Below are positions 4,304 to 6,372 of a stretch of 6,372 nt of DNA, piece after piece. The translations under genes and the position numbers were made by a program. Below the pieces are notes generated by a model. The model did no database searches, had not been told where the DNA came from, and saw nothing but the letters and a program-made list of their open reading frames with translations. This stretch comes from Bacteriovoracaceae bacterium UBA1018 (GTDB taxonomy: Bacteria > Bdellovibrionota > UBA1018), in assembly GCA_002291495.1 (NCBI GenBank), contig DBAE01000126.1, positions 1 to 6,372 of the forward strand, written 5' to 3'. Each line of letters starts with the position of its first letter. The stretch's first letter is position 1.

Positions 4304-5923
4304 ATGTTTCGACTTTTCACCTTAGCATTTCTCACTCTTATTTCTTCCTATGGTTGGGCTGGCTCCATCCAATACGACCTATTCTTCTTTAGCGGAAATG
4401 CCCTTCACGATGGCAGCGGCGATCTCGGCGCAAATTACTATTTTTCAGAAGTACTCCTCCGAAGCGGTGTGGTACCTGAGTCCGCAAAAGTCGCACTGAT
4501 TATTACCCATGAAGATCCGAGTGAGTACGTTTTAAGAACTTCCAGCAAAACTGGAAGACCGTCGCCGTCAATCAGTAGGGATGACCTCTACGAACGATCA
4601 CTGCAGTTCTATGGACTATCAGGAAAAGAAGGAACGCTCGAGTTGGGGGGCCGACAAATTAACTGGATGACCGCTGATCAAGCTTTGAAACAGGGAGCGG
4701 TGGCTGAAATTGGCGTAGTCCAATCGCTCTTTCCACAAACTGATGACATTAGCGGAAAAAATATCGAGTATCGAAAGGTCATGTCCCAACTCGTCACCAA
4801 TTTAGTGGGCAGTGAAGACTATGGCAATCGTCGAGTTGAAACTAATCGAGTGCATCAGTGGAACGATTTCCATCCTTTTACAGTAGGAGGCTCAAGCTCC
4901 GGAGTTGTATTTACAACGGGATATGGAGAATCAGTGGGTCCAATGGATTCAGCAGGTCACTATTTGGTGCCGCGAGCTAATTTTCAGAATCGATCTGTCT
5001 TTGATGGTAAAGAAATCGTTAACCGTCCGTCGGACCTATTGCGAGTACTCATCCATCCACCAGGTAAATTTTCTGACAACCCCGAGCCAGCTAAAGACAT
5101 AGTGGATAGTCTCTTTTTGAACGCAAAAAAAGGCCAAAAAGTTGAACTTCAAACGACCAGTTCTGAACTCTACAAAAAAATAGTAGATGCATATATAAAG
5201 GCTGGCAGTCCAAAAAGTCTGGAGTTCATTGAAAACAAAAGCTTGTATCAATGGAAAACATTCAAGGAATTTCAACATGCTATCCGGGAAGCTGATTTTG
5301 TGATCAGTGGTGGCCTCATGACCGGTATGATGGCGTGGAACGAAGGGATACCCGCCGAATTCTTAGAACGAAAACATCTGATTCGTGCATACAACGATTT
5401 ATCTCTTCATTTAGATGAGGCGCTTGGAAAGAGCCTTGTTGAAACTCATGTCACCGCAGCGCTGAGGCTTGGGCGGGTAGAAACTGCACGCCGTATCCGT
5501 TCGTTGACCAAGATCTCAAGCTATAACAAATTGATTCACCTGATTGGTTACGGATTGTCAGGACCTGCTCGATCGCCACTGATGCCGCTTTGGATGTCTT
5601 ACGTTACTGAAAAATTTGACCATCAAGCTCGACGCGAAACACAAGCCGAGATTATCGAGCTAATGGATGTAGAAAAAGATCTTCCGGAAATTGAAAAGAT
5701 GAAAATGAACTTGAGTTCTGAAGATCTTGCTCTCATTGTGAGTAAAGATCATCAGTTTTTTCAGATCCCGTCCTTGTGTGATCGTCAGCTTGACGAAACT
5801 CCATTGAACGTTAAAAAAGAGCAACATACGATGAAACTCCTGTCACCGTTAATTGGGAATGCATCCCAAAATGTGCGGTCGGCGATTGTTCCTGTTCTGT
5901 TTAGAAATGCTCAAGGATTTTAG
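4304..5923 (+). CDS. Large exported protein of unknown function, possible GT-B-like segment
   Basis: I do not recognise this protein. From the ATG at 4304 it has 539 aa and begins at once with a signal peptide, MFRLFTLAFLTLISSYGWAG, with likely cleavage after GWA. The frame is open from an upstream ATG at 4259, which would add 15 residues; neither start has a clear ribosome site, and the signal peptide position favours 4304. Counted from 4304, the mature N-terminus is SIQYDLFFFSGNALHDGSGD. A Gly/Ser-rich stretch lies near 195-215 (TVGGSSSGVVFTTGYGESVG). The segment EADFVISGGLMTGMMAWNEG (329-348) followed by IPAEF resembles the donor-binding loop of some GT-B glycosyltransferases. IHPPGKF (250-256), 79 residues earlier, could open that domain. 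The resemblance is by eye only, and a GT-B enzyme with a cleavable signal would be unusual. The C-terminal third is helical and charged, with a single Cys. It stands alone, ending at the bidirectional terminator. Confidence 0.8.
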   Translation: MFRLFTLAFLTLISSYGWAGSIQYDLFFFSGNALHDGSGDLGANYYFSEVLLRSGVVPESAKVALIITHEDPSEYVLRTSSKTGRPSPSISRDDLYERSLQFYGLSGKEGTLELGGRQINWMTADQALKQGAVAEIGVVQSLFPQTDDISGKNIEYRKVMSQLVTNLVGSEDYGNRRVETNRVHQWNDFHPFTVGGSSSGVVFTTGYGESVGPMDSAGHYLVPRANFQNRSVFDGKEIVNRPSDLLRVLIHPPGKFSDNPEPAKDIVDSLFLNAKKGQKVELQTTSSELYKKIVDAYIKAGSPKSLEFIENKSLYQWKTFKEFQHAIREADFVISGGLMTGMMAWNEGIPAEFLERKHLIRAYNDLSLHLDEALGKSLVETHVTAALRLGRVETARRIRSLTKISSYNKLIHLIGYGLSGPARSPLMPLWMSYVTEKFDHQARRETQAEIIELMDVEKDLPEIEKMKMNLSSEDLALIVSKDHQFFQIPSLCDRQLDETPLNVKKEQHTMKLLSPLIGNASQNVRSAIVPVLFRNAQGF

Positions 5924-5947
5924 AACCGTTCCTGATCTAGCATTAAA

Positions 5948-5976
5948 AAAGGCAGCGCCACTAAAGCGCTGCCTTT
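5948..5976. terminator. Bidirectional intrinsic terminator
   Basis: An 11-bp stem (5948-5958 with 5966-5976, core GGCAGCGC/GCGCTGCC) closes a 7-nt loop, CACTAAA. On the plus strand it is followed by a T-rich tract (TTTCTTCTTTC) and serves the large exported protein gene, ending 24 bp downstream of its stop. On the minus strand it is followed by a run of T (complement of the A-run 5945-5950) and serves the convergent repeat-protein gene. Confidence 0.92.
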
Positions 5977-6016
5977 CTTCTTTCGCATCTCAACTTACAT
6001 TGGCATCAAGAGAAGG

Positions 6017-6250
6017 CTATGCCTTTTGGCCTGCTTTCTGACCAGCAGCTTGTCCGGCTTTTTGTCCACCAGCTTGTCCAGCCTTTTGACCGGCAGCTTG
6101 CCCCGCTTTTTGTCCTGAACCGCCCGCACCGCCAGCTGTTCCAGGTTGGTTGTTTGAGTTGTTGTTATTAGTGTCGCCTGAGTCCTGAGCAAATGCAGAA
6201 GCAGAACTTAGAGCAAATAATACAGCAACAACGGAAGCCATTCGTTTCAT
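6017..6250 (-). CDS. Small secreted Gln/Lys/Gly/Ala repeat protein
   Basis: The 77-aa product starts with a clear Sec signal peptide, MKRMASVVAVLFALSSASAF, with cleavage after AFA (21). The mature part opens with an Asn-rich linker, QDSGDTNNNNSNNQPGT (22-38), and a Gly-rich stretch. Residues 46-77 are four consecutive 8-residue units: GQKAGQAA, GQKAGQAG, GQKAGQAA and GQKAGQKA. The mature chain has no Cys and almost no hydrophobic residues, and the repeat part is basic, so it is probably disordered and could bind anionic polymers such as cell-wall or nucleic-acid material; that is inference. GGAGA lies 6 bp before the ATG. The gene is monocistronic, converging on the large exported protein gene at a shared terminator. 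I do not recognise a family. Confidence 0.82.
   Translation of the reverse strand: MKRMASVVAVLFALSSASAFAQDSGDTNNNNSNNQPGTAGGAGGSGQKAGQAAGQKAGQAGGQKAGQAAGQKAGQKA
6020..6115 (-). repeat. Four tandem 24-bp coding repeats
   Basis: The C-terminal part of the small secreted protein gene is four in-frame 24-bp units without spacers, ending at the stop codon. The units differ mostly at third codon positions (for example all four Ala codons are used after Lys), so the protein repeat is better kept than the DNA repeat. Confidence 0.85.
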
Positions 6251-6270
6251 AACGATCTCCTAGAGTTTTT

Positions 6271-6310
6271 GAGTTGCAGGTTTTTGTTATGTCGAGAGCT
6301 TGTGCAACTC
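6271..6310. promoter_or_regulatory. Inverted repeat in the leader of the repeat-protein gene
   Basis: GAGTTGCA (6271-6278) and TGCAACTC (6303-6310) are perfect 8-bp inverted repeats 24 bp apart, ending about 20 bp from the start codon of the minus-strand gene. It could be a leader stem-loop just ahead of the ribosome site or a two-half-site operator. Confidence 0.4.
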
Positions 6311-6314
6311 GAAT

Positions 6315-6327
6315 ACCTAATTTAGGT
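6315..6327. promoter_or_regulatory. 13-bp palindrome upstream of the repeat-protein gene
   Basis: ACCTAATTTAGGT is a palindrome with 6-bp arms around one central base, in an AT-rich stretch about 65 bp upstream of the start codon. Its position suits a regulator site near the promoter. I cannot assign -35 and -10 boxes with confidence in 6311-6372, which holds no gene. Confidence 0.35.
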
Positions 6328-6372
6328 TTAAAAATTTTAATAAAAACTTTGATTGATTAAAGTTCAGGCGGC

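Noticed and set aside
5036..5278. Minus-strand 80-codon frame inside the large exported protein gene
   Set aside because: It is an antisense shadow of an intact long gene, with no family signature.
1..6372. A defence island, CRISPR array or transposon
   Set aside because: No nuclease, methylase, transposase or integrase is encoded and no regular spaced repeats are present.

Overview
The window is ordinary bacterial chromosome of moderate GC with seven long protein genes, one short gene that is easy to overlook, the 3' end of a tRNA gene and one striking non-coding structure. Exported proteins with Sec-type signal peptides, including a periplasmic-type Cu/Zn superoxide dismutase, point to a Gram-negative organism. 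A member of the Bdellovibrio-like or deltaproteobacterial lineages would fit, but that is a weak inference. No transposase, integrase, phage gene or CRISPR array is present.

Left edge (1-288): the last 33 bases of a tRNA-Ser gene are followed by a quasi-palindrome of about 205 bp (23-227). Its outer arm starts inside the tRNA acceptor stem. Two perfect inverted segments of 22 and 24 bp share one symmetry axis and are separated by a diverged stretch of equal length on both sides. This is the most unusual feature here and no gene explains it.

289-1965: an alpha/beta hydrolase (minus) is divergent from an HxlR-family regulator (plus), which is followed after 24 bp by a RidA-like protein. A dyad between the divergent genes overlaps candidate promoters on both strands and is a good candidate operator. 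This looks like a small regulated module, perhaps for reactive electrophiles or metabolites. The RidA-like protein lacks the arginine needed for imine deamination.

1946-3971: an exported Cu/Zn superoxide dismutase (sodC) and an upstream RDD-SHOCT membrane protein lie on the minus strand. sodC overlaps the RidA-like gene tail to tail by 20 bp. A glutathione-S-transferase-fold protein of the metaxin/FAX-like type runs divergently from the RDD gene. Stress and detoxification functions therefore cluster loosely, without forming a known pathway.

3972-6372: a 43-aa secreted peptide gene (minus) is divergent from a large exported protein of unknown function with a possible glycosyltransferase-like segment. 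A perfect 10-bp-arm palindrome lies upstream of the large gene, over a candidate -10 box. The large gene converges on a gene for a small secreted protein made of four exact-length 8-residue lysine-containing repeats. A strong bidirectional terminator separates the two.
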